DNA from: JAAYCI01 sp964369525
GTDB lineage: Bacteria; Bacillota; Clostridia; Oscillospirales; Ruminococcaceae
Direction of reading: 5' to 3'
DNA length: 19,588 nucleotides
Assembly: GCA_964369525.1 (NCBI GenBank)
Contig: CAYJEW010000032.1
Location: 1-19,588, forward strand
How positions within the stretch are numbered: position 1 is the stretch's first letter; every line of letters begins with the position of its first letter. Below the pieces are notes generated by a model. That model searched no databases. It was not told the origin of the DNA and saw only the letters and a list, made by a program, of their open reading frames with translations. This document shows, piece after piece, positions 1-8,022 of this stretch. Both the position numbers and the translations under genes were made by a program.

Positions 1-3000
1 CACGGCTTGTTTACCGACTATGCAAACAGCGCAATATACTATTTCGACAACAGCGGCAAAGCACTTGTTGGTAGCCACGACATAGAGGGCAACACCTATG
101 TGTTTGACCAAGACGGCCGCCTAACACAGCAAGATGGCGAAGACGATAGCGGCTGGGTAACTGTAGACGGTAACACATTCTATGTCGGCTCTTCCGGCAA
201 CTATGTTGTGGGCCTACATGCTATTTCGGGCTCGCTCTACTACTTTGACCAAAACGGCGTAAGGCAGAGCGGCTGGGTCACCCATAATTCCAAATACTAC
301 TACTTCGATGCCGAAAACGATAGCAAAGCCGTAGTGGGCTGGTTTACCGAGGGCGAGGGCGAAGACGCCGCCACCTACTTCTTTGGTTCGGGTGGTGACG
401 CTGTTACAGGCATTCGCCAGATAGAGCAGGGCGAAGATACCGACGGCCTATATTACTTCGACGAAACCACCGCCAAGATGCAAACAGGCGAGGTGGTTAT
501 AGCCGGCGCGCGCTACTACTTTGATGCCGAAAACGGCGGCGCGGCGGCAAGTGGCTGGTACCCAAGTATAAGCGATGATACCGCCCGCTATTACGACACC
601 GAAACACATATTGCATATACAGGCATGCAGCTTATTGAAGGCGATGGCCTGTACCTGTTTGACGACACAGGTCTGCGCAAAACAGGCTGGCATCGTGACG
701 AAAACGGGTTTATCTACTACTTTAGCACCGAAGACTTCAAGGCCGTTACAGGTAGCTACACCGCCGAGGGCCAAAGCTACTTCTTCACCGAAGACGGCTA
801 TGCGCTCGTTGGCCTACAACGCCTGCCCACCGACAATCTTCTGCATTACTTCAACAACAGCGGTGCACAGCAAACAGGCTGGCAACGCCTTGGCGAGGGC
901 AAGCGCTACTACTTTAGCACCGAAACAGGCGCGGCGCTTGTGGGCGAGCACACCATCGAAGGTGATGGATACTACTTCCATCTAGAAGAAGCGTTTGCGC
1001 TCACAGGCTCGCACGAGATAGACGGCCGCACCTATGTGTTTGATATAGACGGCAAAATTCTATCCAAAGAAGCCACCACAGGCTTTGAATGGCAAACGGT
1101 AGACGGCGTGCTTTACTACATAAACTCGGCAGGCGAAGCGCTTACCACAGGCGAGATACACGATATCGGCGGCTATCTATACTCATTTAATACCGACGGC
1201 TCGCCACTCACAGGTCGCCAAACTATAGCTGGCAGTGTATACCTGTTTGCCGCAGACGGCAAGGCGGTTATCGGCTGGCATCTAGATGGCGAAAATGCTT
1301 ACTACTTCGACAGCGAAGGTAAAATGTACACAGGCGAGCAAGAGATAGCGGGCGTGCAGTACGTATTTGATGAAGACGGCGTGCTTATAGAAGGCGATGT
1401 GCCTGTTTACAACGAATGGATTACGCTGGAAGACGGCGGTACTGCATACTACGACTCCACAGGCAAACTTGCAATAGGCCTACACAACATTGCGGGCGAT
1501 GTGTACTTCTTTAACCAAGACGGCGCAATGCAAACAGGGCATATAAAGGTTGCAGACGAGCAGTTCTATTACTTTGACGAGCAAGGCGCCGCCGTAGCAG
1601 GCTGGGTGCAGATAGAGGAACGCTGGTACAGTTTTGACCAGCAAAGCCGTATGCAACAACTTGGCTGGCAGTACCGCACAGACAACGACGGCGCAACATA
1701 CACCCATTACTTCGACCCACAAACAGGCCAAAGCCCCGAGGGCTGGAGCGAGGTTAACGGCGCATACCGTTACTTCTATGCCGACGGCCATATGGCCATA
1801 GGCTGGGCAACCATAGATGAAGAAGAGTACTACTTCTTCCAAAACGGCGAGCGCGCAAGCGGCGTTGTTACCATAGGCGGCCAGTTTTACTCCTTTGATG
1901 CCGACGGCAAGCTGATGAACAACACCTGGAACACCGACGCCGAGGGCAACCGCTACTACTTCCAAAACGGTATTGCTCTCACAGGCTGGCAGCAGATAGA
2001 TGGCCGCTGGTACCGCTTTAACGAAGATGCGCACCAGCTTACAGGCTGGCAGTATCGCAGTGAGGGCAATGTGTCCTACACATTCTTCTACAACTCCGAC
2101 GGCTCGCTGCCGCCCGAGGGCGAACAGCTGGTGGGCGGCATAAACCGCTACTTCTTTGCCGATGGCCACATGGCAGTAGGCTGGAACACCATAGACGAAA
2201 AGCTATACCACTTTGCTACCAATGGCGAGATGTCCACAGGCCTTACCCACATTGCAGGTGTGCCGTATCCGTTTAGCGAAGATGGTATGCTGGAGCTTGG
2301 CTGGTACACAAACACCGCCGATTCCTCCCGCTACTACTACACCACAAACGGCGCTCAGCGTGGCTGGGCGCAGATAGATGGCGTGTGGTATATGTTTAGC
2401 GAGTCCGATGCAACCCAGCAAACAGGCTGGCAAACCCGCGAGATGGCCGACGGCACAAGCTTTACCCACCATTTTGCCAATAGTGGCGAGGCCACCATTG
2501 GCTGGCACGCAGCAGGCGGCAAAACCTACTACTTCCACCCAGACGCCACCATGGCCACAGGCTGGGTACAGATAGAATCAGACGGCACCGAGTACACCCA
2601 CTATTTCTATCCAGCAGACGGCAGTATGGCTGTGGGCGCTGTTGTAATAGATGGCTCGCCATACTCGTTTGATGCAAACGGCAGAATGAGCGAAGGCTGG
2701 AACACCGACGCCGAGGGCAACCGCTACTACTTTGGCGGGGACGGTGCGCTTAAAGGTTGGCAACAGATAGACAGCCGCTGGTACAACTTTGATGCAACTA
2801 CCGGCGCCCAGCAACTTGGCTGGCAGATACGTTACGACGATGTAACGCCCATATATTACTTCTACAGCCAAAATGGCGAGCTACCCACCGAAGGCTGGAA
2901 CAACAACATAGACGGCGCGCGGCGCTATGTGCTAAGCGATGGGCGCATGGCCAGCGGAATTGTAGAGGTAGACGGCAGCCGCATGGGCTTCACAGCCCAA

Positions 3001-3336
3001 GGCGAGCCGCTTACAGGCTGGCAGCAGATAGACGAGCGCTGGTACCACTTTGATGAAAACGGCGAGCAGCTTACCGGCTGGCAACAAAGGGTAGTTAACA
3101 GCAGCTATACCGCAACCTACTACTACAGCCAAGACGGCAGCCTGCCCATAGCAGGCTGGCACGAAGACATTGAAGACGAGCGCCGATATGTTATGGAAGA
3201 CGGCGAGCTTGCAAACGGCTGGCTCACGCTAGACACATTCCGCTACTACTTTGATGACGAGGGTGTGCCGTACACAGGCCAACACACTATAAACGGCGAG
3301 AGCTTTAACTTCGACGAGCAAGGTCGTTTGGTGTCG
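1..3336 (+). repeat. Tandem cell-wall-binding repeat array (coding)
   Basis: The reading frame here is a continuous series of degenerate units of roughly 20 residues with the pattern aromatic pair, Phe-Asp/Glu, small loop, Gly, then Thr-Gly or Gly-Trp. Units in bases 1-1600 are mostly of the YYFD...G type. Those after base 1600 add the GW.QI(D/E)..WY type. The pattern resembles the CW_binding (choline/glucan-binding) repeats of clostridial and streptococcal surface proteins. The ligand cannot be told from sequence alone. Confidence 0.85.
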
Positions 3337-5106
3337 CCGCCGATAATTACAAATGTAGAGTACGACACAGGCTGGGACAGCACAAAAACCGTAACCATAT
3401 CAGCCACCGCAAACAGCATTCTGGAAGATTCCACAATTCTTTACAGCTTCGATGGCGGCGCCACATGGCAGGCCGAAAACAGCAAAGAATTTGCAGCAGG
3501 TACCACCATAGCAGCAAATACTCTGCAGGTTAAAGACAGCGCAGGCAACATCTCCTCCTACGGCACAGTCATTACGCTGGAAGATGAATTTGTGCGCTCC
3601 CACGGTATAGACGTATCCGCCCACCAAGGCTATATAGACTGGGCCGCGGTGGCTGCCAGCGGCGAGGTAGACTACGCCATAATTCGCTCGCTCACATGGG
3701 ACCGCAACGCAACAAACCCATACACAGGCGAGAGTGGCTACTATATCATAGATCCTACCTTCGATTATAATGTGCGCCAGGCTAAAGCAAACGGCATAGA
3801 TGTTGGCACCTACCTATACAGCTACGCCTTCAACGACGCAGAGATGATTGAAGAGGTATTGTTCTTCATGAACTCCAGCGAAATTCAGGGCCTTTTGGCC
3901 GATGGCATCTACTTCGACCTTCCGGTATTTATAGACTACGAAGACCCCCTTATTTCCACTAATACCGCAAACCAAACCATCACCCAGCGCACCGAAACGC
4001 TAAGGCTTGGCATGGCAATAATAGAGCAAGAATCAAACTATATGTTCCGCCCGGGCTTCTACGTTAGCCGCAGCTGGGCCACAAGCATGGTAGACGCAGT
4101 AGCGCTGCAAAATATGGGCTACGATTTATGGCTGGCCCACTGGGGTATAACCGCCCACGGCTGGAGCCCAACACCCGCCCTTTGGCAGTATAACAATGGC
4201 GAATATTTTAACGACCCCGGCGTGCCCGGCATATCCGGAAGGGTAGACCGCAACTGGCTGTACCTCAACTACGACAACCTCATCGACGGCGGCAACCAAA
4301 CAGCGCCCGGCACAGGTGGTGGTAGCGACCCTGTAACCTACAACCTCACCGTTACAAACCAGCACGGCCAGGTTGTTACAGGCACGGCCGACCAAATTAT
4401 TGCGCAGATTGTAATGGCAGAGGTTGGCGGCTTTAACAACGCAGAGGTATATAAAGCGCAGGCGGTGGCGGCGCTATCATGGGTAATAGACCAGCACAAC
4501 AAAGGCTACGCCGCCCCTAATGTAGCGCTCACAACCCCCACATCAGCCGTAACATCAGCCGTGAATGAGGTTATAGGCGAGGTGCTTACCTACAATGGCT
4601 CTATCATAATGGCGCCATACTTTGCCTACTCAAACGGCTTCACCAACGATGCAAGATACTGGAACGCCGCAAACAACCTGCCATATCTTGTTACCGTGCC
4701 CAGCAGCTACGACACAACAGTAAAAACCCCCAAAACAATCACTATTTCCGAAACCGAGCTGCGCCAAAGACTTATAAACATATACGGCACCGATATTACC
4801 CAGGGCTACGCCCCTCAAGACTGGATAAGAATTACCTCCACCAACTCAGGTGGGTATGTAACAGGGGTGTCGGTGTGTGGGCGCAACCCAACGGTAGATT
4901 ACTTTATAATCTACATTGCGGGTATAGGCTCACCAAGCTTTAACGTTAGCTACTCCGGCGGGGTGTTTAGCTTTACCTACAGCGGCTACGGCCACGGCAT
5001 AGGCATGAGCCAGTACGGAGCCTACGGCCTTGCACTTCAAGGCTACGACTACACACAAATCCTCAGCCATTTCTACCAAGGTACTACTATTTCAAACATA
5101 TTCTAA
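1..5106 (+). CDS. Giant cell-wall-binding repeat protein with GH25 muramidase and SpoIID-type domains (5' partial)
   Basis: The frame is open from base 1, so the true start and any signal peptide lie upstream; the TTG at base 7 is only an internal codon. 1701 residues are visible (numbered from base 1). Residues 1-1112 are tandem aromatic/glycine repeats (YYFD..G....G and GW...WY) of the choline/glucan-binding type, which anchor proteins to wall polymers. Residues about 1113-1200 look like an Ig-like linker (TVTISA, YSFDGGATW, KDSAGN). Residues 1202-1430 are a GH25 lysozyme domain: HGIDVSAHQG with D1204, and IDYED with D1312/E1314, match the family's acidic active site. It would cut MurNAc-GlcNAc bonds. 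After a Gly-rich linker, residues 1463-1701 are a SpoIID-type lytic transglycosylase domain: E1474 in VMAEVGG is the expected catalytic Glu, KAQAVAA follows, and GHGIGMSQYGA is near the end. A secreted wall-remodelling or bacteriolytic enzyme is inferred. No LPXTG motif is seen. Confidence 0.93.
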   Translation, partial: HGLFTDYANSAIYYFDNSGKALVGSHDIEGNTYVFDQDGRLTQQDGEDDSGWVTVDGNTFYVGSSGNYVVGLHAISGSLYYFDQNGVRQSGWVTHNSKYYYFDAENDSKAVVGWFTEGEGEDAATYFFGSGGDAVTGIRQIEQGEDTDGLYYFDETTAKMQTGEVVIAGARYYFDAENGGAAASGWYPSISDDTARYYDTETHIAYTGMQLIEGDGLYLFDDTGLRKTGWHRDENGFIYYFSTEDFKAVTGSYTAEGQSYFFTEDGYALVGLQRLPTDNLLHYFNNSGAQQTGWQRLGEGKRYYFSTETGAALVGEHTIEGDGYYFHLEEAFALTGSHEIDGRTYVFDIDGKILSKEATTGFEWQTVDGVLYYINSAGEALTTGEIHDIGGYLYSFNTDGSPLTGRQTIAGSVYLFAADGKAVIGWHLDGENAYYFDSEGKMYTGEQEIAGVQYVFDEDGVLIEGDVPVYNEWITLEDGGTAYYDSTGKLAIGLHNIAGDVYFFNQDGAMQTGHIKVADEQFYYFDEQGAAVAGWVQIEERWYSFDQQSRMQQLGWQYRTDNDGATYTHYFDPQTGQSPEGWSEVNGAYRYFYADGHMAIGWATIDEEEYYFFQNGERASGVVTIGGQFYSFDADGKLMNNTWNTDAEGNRYYFQNGIALTGWQQIDGRWYRFNEDAHQLTGWQYRSEGNVSYTFFYNSDGSLPPEGEQLVGGINRYFFADGHMAVGWNTIDEKLYHFATNGEMSTGLTHIAGVPYPFSEDGMLELGWYTNTADSSRYYYTTNGAQRGWAQIDGVWYMFSESDATQQTGWQTREMADGTSFTHHFANSGEATIGWHAAGGKTYYFHPDATMATGWVQIESDGTEYTHYFYPADGSMAVGAVVIDGSPYSFDANGRMSEGWNTDAEGNRYYFGGDGALKGWQQIDSRWYNFDATTGAQQLGWQIRYDDVTPIYYFYSQNGELPTEGWNNNIDGARRYVLSDGRMASGIVEVDGSRMGFTAQGEPLTGWQQIDERWYHFDENGEQLTGWQQRVVNSSYTATYYYSQDGSLPIAGWHEDIEDERRYVMEDGELANGWLTLDTFRYYFDDEGVPYTGQHTINGESFNFDEQGRLVSPPIITNVEYDTGWDSTKTVTISATANSILEDSTILYSFDGGATWQAENSKEFAAGTTIAANTLQVKDSAGNISSYGTVITLEDEFVRSHGIDVSAHQGYIDWAAVAASGEVDYAIIRSLTWDRNATNPYTGESGYYIIDPTFDYNVRQAKANGIDVGTYLYSYAFNDAEMIEEVLFFMNSSEIQGLLADGIYFDLPVFIDYEDPLISTNTANQTITQRTETLRLGMAIIEQESNYMFRPGFYVSRSWATSMVDAVALQNMGYDLWLAHWGITAHGWSPTPALWQYNNGEYFNDPGVPGISGRVDRNWLYLNYDNLIDGGNQTAPGTGGGSDPVTYNLTVTNQHGQVVTGTADQIIAQIVMAEVGGFNNAEVYKAQAVAALSWVIDQHNKGYAAPNVALTTPTSAVTSAVNEVIGEVLTYNGSIIMAPYFAYSNGFTNDARYWNAANNLPYLVTVPSSYDTTVKTPKTITISETELRQRLINIYGTDITQGYAPQDWIRITSTNSGGYVTGVSVCGRNPTVDYFIIYIAGIGSPSFNVSYSGGVFSFTYSGYGHGIGMSQYGAYGLALQGYDYTQILSHFYQGTTISNIF
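1600..3336 (+). repeat. Five copies of a longer module within the repeat array
   Basis: A higher-order repeat overlies the short units. Each copy opens with G-W-x-Q-I-(D/E)-x-x-W-Y, then has a GWQ.R-like unit, a Tyr/Phe-rich strand (YTHYF, YTFFY, FTHHF, YYFYS, TYYYS) and, in most copies, an ADGHMA-like turn. Copies start at bases 1600, 1984, 2362, 2755 and 3016 and are 128, 126, 131, 87 and 107 codons long. Copies 1 and 3 share an identical 35-base stretch (1927-1961 and 2698-2732), which points to recent duplication or gene conversion. Confidence 0.75.
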
Positions 5107-5111
5107 AAGTG

Positions 5112-5145
5112 AAAATCCCGTCGCATTTTTGCGGCGGGATTTTTT
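5112..5145 (+). terminator. Rho-independent terminator of the giant surface protein gene
   Basis: It lies 5 bases after the stop codon. A GC-rich hairpin (AATCCCGTCGCA pairing with TGCGGCGGGATT, one G-T wobble, TTTT loop) is followed by a run of T. Confidence 0.92.
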
Positions 5146-5244
5146 GTGGATAAAATACTATTTTATTCTGTGAAAAATATGCCCAAAAATCAATTATATT
5201 ACCAAAAATACTTGTCATTTTTAGCGAAATTCACTTTTCAGGGG

Positions 5245-5270
5245 TGCAAATTTGCATTATTTGGTATAAA
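5245..5270 (+). promoter_or_regulatory. Putative extended -10 promoter with an overlapping palindrome, upstream of the CmpB-family gene
   Basis: TATAAA at 5265-5270 is preceded by TGG, giving an extended -10 element; no good -35 is visible. Just upstream is the perfect 12-base palindrome TGCAAATTTGCA (5245-5256), placed where a regulator could touch the promoter. The rest of the 245-base gap (5107-5351) holds the terminator of the previous gene and AT-rich sequence with nothing else recognised. The leader from the expected start to the gene would be about 75 bases. Confidence 0.4.
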
Positions 5271-5351
5271 ATATAACTGGGGAATCTTGAATAGGAGACA
5301 CTGTTTTTAAGAAATATTTGTTCACACAAGGAAGGAATTGGGGGAGAAGTA

Positions 5352-5993
5352 ATGCTTTTAACCTTTTTTCAGAATGAGGCTATGCAATATCCAAGCCCTA
5401 TTATGGCTATACTTGTTTTTTTCACCTATAGCTTTCTTGGCTACATTATTGAATGTATTGTTTTATCTGTAGGCACAAGGTCTTTGGTGTTAAACCGCGG
5501 CTTCACAGGCACCCTGCCGTTGTGCATCATCTACGGCTTTGGCGCCATGATAGGCTTTATGGTACTTAGTCCGTTTAGGCACAATCTTTTGCTTTTGTTT
5601 GTTGTAGGTGCAGTATTTGCCACAACACTCGAATATATGGCAGCTAAAATTCAAATTCGCCTTTTTGGTGCACACTGGTGGGACTATAGCAAAAAACCAT
5701 TTAACTACAAAGGCATACTCTGCCTTGAAAGCACAATCTGCTGGGGTTTTGGCGCTATTTTAGTAGTTCATGTGTTGCATAGGGCGGTTATGGCAATTGT
5801 AAGCCATATTCCATACCAAATTGCCACAGTGCTTGCGGTAGCGCTTGTAACGCTATATGTAGCCGATTTTCTGTCTAGCGCGCGGCGCGCCAACTCTCAA
5901 AAAGAAAACATTAACCCGGCCGAACTAAAAGACTACAAACAAATGCAGATGCAGCTTGTTACAAACTACATAAAAAAACGACAGGAAAAATAA
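5352..5993 (+). CDS. CmpB-family membrane protein (putative ABC-transporter type IV, PF06541-like)
   Basis: A 213-residue integral membrane protein with about five hydrophobic segments (near residues 16-36, 52-72, 78-98, 123-145 and 150-170) and a charged C-terminal tail of about 40 residues. Family hallmarks are YSFLGYIIE in the first helix, RGFTGTLPL, YGFGA and WWDYSKKPFNYKGILCLES. These match the clostridial family annotated as putative ABC transporter permease/CmpB. That name is historical: no ATP-binding subunit is nearby and a transport role is unproven. The start is supported by GGGGGAG five bases upstream of the ATG. The stop overlaps the start of the next gene by one base (TAATG), so the two are probably translated together. 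Confidence 0.85.
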   Translation: MLLTFFQNEAMQYPSPIMAILVFFTYSFLGYIIECIVLSVGTRSLVLNRGFTGTLPLCIIYGFGAMIGFMVLSPFRHNLLLLFVVGAVFATTLEYMAAKIQIRLFGAHWWDYSKKPFNYKGILCLESTICWGFGAILVVHVLHRAVMAIVSHIPYQIATVLAVALVTLYVADFLSSARRANSQKENINPAELKDYKQMQMQLVTNYIKKRQEK

Positions 5994-6520
5994 TGTTAAA
6001 ATACAAAAATAATAAAGAATTAGCCCCGGTTTGCGTGCCTAATGATGAAGAATACCTTAGCCACGTAAGCGACCTTTTAAACCATAAACTCGTGCAAAGT
6101 ATGGGCGGAATTGTGCACCACGGCACCACCTCGTGCTTGTCGCACAGCATCACTGTGTCTTACTACAGCTACCTTAGGTGCAAAAAACTAGGCCTAAACT
6201 ACCGTGCGGCTGCGCGCGGGGGCCTGCTACACGATTTCTTTTTGTACGACTGGCATACACATAAAAAAGAAACAGGCAACGCCTGGCACGGCTTTACCCA
6301 CCCGGCTGTAGCGCTTGCGAATGCTGTAAAAAATTTCGAATTAAATAGCATCGAAAAAGATATCATTAAAAAGCATATGTGGCCGCTAACAGCGGCACTT
6401 CCGCAGTATAAGGAATCCTTCATTGTAGCGTTTCAAGACAAACTGGCTTCGCTGCGAGAAACATTCCACCATCCGGTGCAGTTTACCCAAAAGGCAATAG
6501 GCGAAAGCGCTATTGTATAG
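5993..6520 (+). CDS. HD-domain phosphohydrolase
   Basis: A 175-residue soluble protein. The HD-domain signature is visible: H51 (LSHSITVS), the paired H80-D81 (GGLLHDFFLYDW), a further conserved His in KKHMWPL, and an Asp in FQDKLASL near the end. HD proteins bind divalent metal and hydrolyse phosphoester bonds, often of nucleotides; the substrate here cannot be read from the sequence. The gene starts within the stop of the CmpB-family gene, with no ribosome binding site more convincing than coupling. The partnership suggests that the two products act together, but this is inferred from position only. Length is normal for a single-domain HD protein. Confidence 0.85.
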   Translation: MLKYKNNKELAPVCVPNDEEYLSHVSDLLNHKLVQSMGGIVHHGTTSCLSHSITVSYYSYLRCKKLGLNYRAAARGGLLHDFFLYDWHTHKKETGNAWHGFTHPAVALANAVKNFELNSIEKDIIKKHMWPLTAALPQYKESFIVAFQDKLASLRETFHHPVQFTQKAIGESAIV

Positions 6521-6551
6521 CATTCAAAACCCATAAAAATATAAATTATCA

Positions 6552-6584
6552 TCCGCCTTTTGACATTAAACCTCAAAAGGCGGA
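6552..6584. terminator. Hairpin after the HD gene (terminator lacking a T run)
   Basis: A perfect 12-base-pair stem (TCCGCCTTTTGA with TCAAAAGGCGGA) and a 9-base loop begin 31 bases after the HD gene stop. It is not followed by the usual T run (CTTGCC follows), so it may be a weak terminator, an RNA-stabilising end or a protein-binding site. Confidence 0.5.
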
Positions 6585-6619
6585 CTTGCCGTTATAAGGC
6601 ATATTGTACAGCTACTTTA

Positions 6620-6648
6620 TTGCCTAGTTTTGGCTTTTGGGGTATAAT
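6620..6648 (+). promoter_or_regulatory. Sigma-A type promoter of the DUF951-prfA operon
   Basis: TTGCCT (6620-6625) and TATAAT (6643-6648) are separated by exactly 17 bases. The -10 is a perfect consensus and the -35 matches four of six positions. It lies about 80 bases upstream of the DUF951 start and after the hairpin that ends the previous unit. Confidence 0.75.
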
Positions 6649-6729
6649 AAAAAAGTATGGCTTCATATGCTCTACTGTTTAATTCAGGTAAATTCCTGAA
6701 AAATACTCAAAAAATAGAAAGGCACAGCT

Positions 6730-6930
6730 ATGGATGTACAGGTAGGCGATAAAATTATCACAAGAAAACAACATCCTTGCGGTGGTTTTCAGTTTGCGGT
6801 ACTGCGTGTTGGAATGGATTTTAAAATCCGCTGCGATACCTGTAGCCGAGAAATTATGATGCCCAGGCTAAAAATAGAAAAAAATATAAAAAAAATATAT
6901 CGCGACGGCCAAGAGCTGTCCATACGCTAA
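6730..6930 (+). CDS. DUF951-family small protein
   Basis: A 66-residue protein matching the DUF951 pattern: VGDKI near the start, then HPCGG, VLRVGMDFKIRC, and CSREIMMPR. It has three cysteines (in HPCGG, RCDTC), reminiscent of a small metal-binding fold, and a basic C-terminus. Its biochemical role is unknown in the family. The start is supported by GAAAGG upstream. It is the first gene after a clear promoter and lies 15 bases before prfA, so it is the leading gene of the translation operon. Confidence 0.85.
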   Translation: MDVQVGDKIITRKQHPCGGFQFAVLRVGMDFKIRCDTCSREIMMPRLKIEKNIKKIYRDGQELSIR

Positions 6931-6945
6931 AGAGGGATACATTCA

Positions 6946-8019
6946 ATGTTTGATAAACTGGATGCGGTGGTAAGCCGCTTTGAAGAGATTAACCTGCGCC
7001 TGCAAGACCCACAAACCGTGGCAGAGCCGGCAAAATACCGCAACCTAATGCGTGAATATAAGCAACTAAACCCGCTTATAGACACATATAAGGCCTACCG
7101 TAGCGCAAAACAACAAAATAAAGAAGCTCGCGAGCTGCTGGAAGAAGGCGGCGACGCCGAGCTTAAAGAGCTTGCGCGCGAAGAGCTGGACGAGAGTGCC
7201 AAGCAGATGGAAGAGCTGGCCCAGCAGCTGCATATTTTGCTACTACCCAAAGACGAAAACGACGATCGCAACGTTATCATGGAAATTCGCGGTGGCACAG
7301 GTGGCGACGAAGCGGCGCTGTTTGCCCATAGCCTATACAGAATGTATACAATGTATGCCGAGCGCAAAGGCTGGAAGCACGAGATACTAAGCGTTAGCGA
7401 AACAGAGCTAGGCGGCATGAAAGAGGTGCAGTTTGGCGTAACAGGCGAGGGCGCATACAGCCGCCTAAAGTTTGAGGCCGGCACCCACCGAGTACAGCGT
7501 GTACCCGAAACCGAAACCCAAGGCCGTATACACACCTCGGCCGTTACGGTGGCGGTTATGCCCGAAGCCGACGAGGTGGATATAGATATAAACCCGGCCG
7601 ACCTTAAAATAGACACCTTCCGTGCCTCGGGCGCGGGTGGCCAGCATGTAAACAAAACCTCCAGCGCAATTCGCATTACCCATATTCCAACAGGCACTGT
7701 GGTAGAGTGCCAAGACGAGCGCAGCCAGCATAAAAACCGCGATAAAGCAATGGTTGTACTGCGTAGTCGCCTGCTGAGCGAAAAACAACGTGCACAAAAA
7801 GACAGCATAGACGAAACCCGCCGCACCCAGGTTGGCAGCGGCGACCGTAGCGAGCGCATCCGCACTTACAACTACCCCCAAGGCCGTGTTACCGACCATC
7901 GCATAACCCTCACGCTATATAAATTAGCCGCCATACTGTCGGGCGCGCTGGACGAGCTTATAGACCCCATGATTGCCGCCGACCAAGCCGAAAAACTAAA
8001 AGCCGCATCGGAGGGCTAA
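6946..8019 (+). CDS. prfA: Peptide chain release factor 1
   Basis: A 357-residue class I release factor that recognises UAA and UAG in the ribosomal A site and triggers peptidyl-tRNA hydrolysis. The GGQ catalytic loop is at residues 231-233 (SGAGGQHVNKT). The codon-recognition tripeptide is P187-E188-T189 in RVPETETQGRIHTS, a PxT motif that marks RF1 (RF2 has SPF). The N-terminal helical domain, GGTGGDEAALF and the C-terminal RSERIRTYNYPQ are all present, and the length is normal. AGAGGG precedes the ATG. The glutamine methyltransferase gene prmC, which often follows prfA, is not here; the next gene is tsaC. Confidence 0.98.
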   Translation: MFDKLDAVVSRFEEINLRLQDPQTVAEPAKYRNLMREYKQLNPLIDTYKAYRSAKQQNKEARELLEEGGDAELKELAREELDESAKQMEELAQQLHILLLPKDENDDRNVIMEIRGGTGGDEAALFAHSLYRMYTMYAERKGWKHEILSVSETELGGMKEVQFGVTGEGAYSRLKFEAGTHRVQRVPETETQGRIHTSAVTVAVMPEADEVDIDINPADLKIDTFRASGAGGQHVNKTSSAIRITHIPTGTVVECQDERSQHKNRDKAMVVLRSRLLSEKQRAQKDSIDETRRTQVGSGDRSERIRTYNYPQGRVTDHRITLTLYKLAAILSGALDELIDPMIAADQAEKLKAASEG

Positions 8020-8022
8020 GCA

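Noticed and set aside
1480..2169. Long minus-strand open frame (229 residues) opposite the repeat array
   Set aside because: It is the complement of repetitive coding sequence; the Val/Ala/Cys-rich product resembles no protein, and the plus strand is clearly coding.
1..3336. CRISPR or non-coding satellite repeat
   Set aside because: The repeats are degenerate, in frame and protein-coding, with no constant repeat-spacer pattern.
4387..5106. SpoIID domain as evidence of a sporulation gene
   Set aside because: SpoIID-type domains also occur in non-sporulation surface proteins, and this one is fused to GH25 and wall-binding repeats, so it is not evidence for a sporulation role.
7504..7512. Pro-Glu-Thr instead of Pro-Ala-Thr or Pro-Val-Thr in the RF1 codon-recognition motif
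   Set aside because: The motif is PxT and, as I recall, PET occurs in other Firmicute RF1 proteins, so it does not suggest altered stop codon reading.
7095..7865. Minus-strand open frame of 256 residues opposite prfA
   Set aside because: Ser-rich low-complexity product made by the codon bias of prfA on the other strand; prfA is certain.
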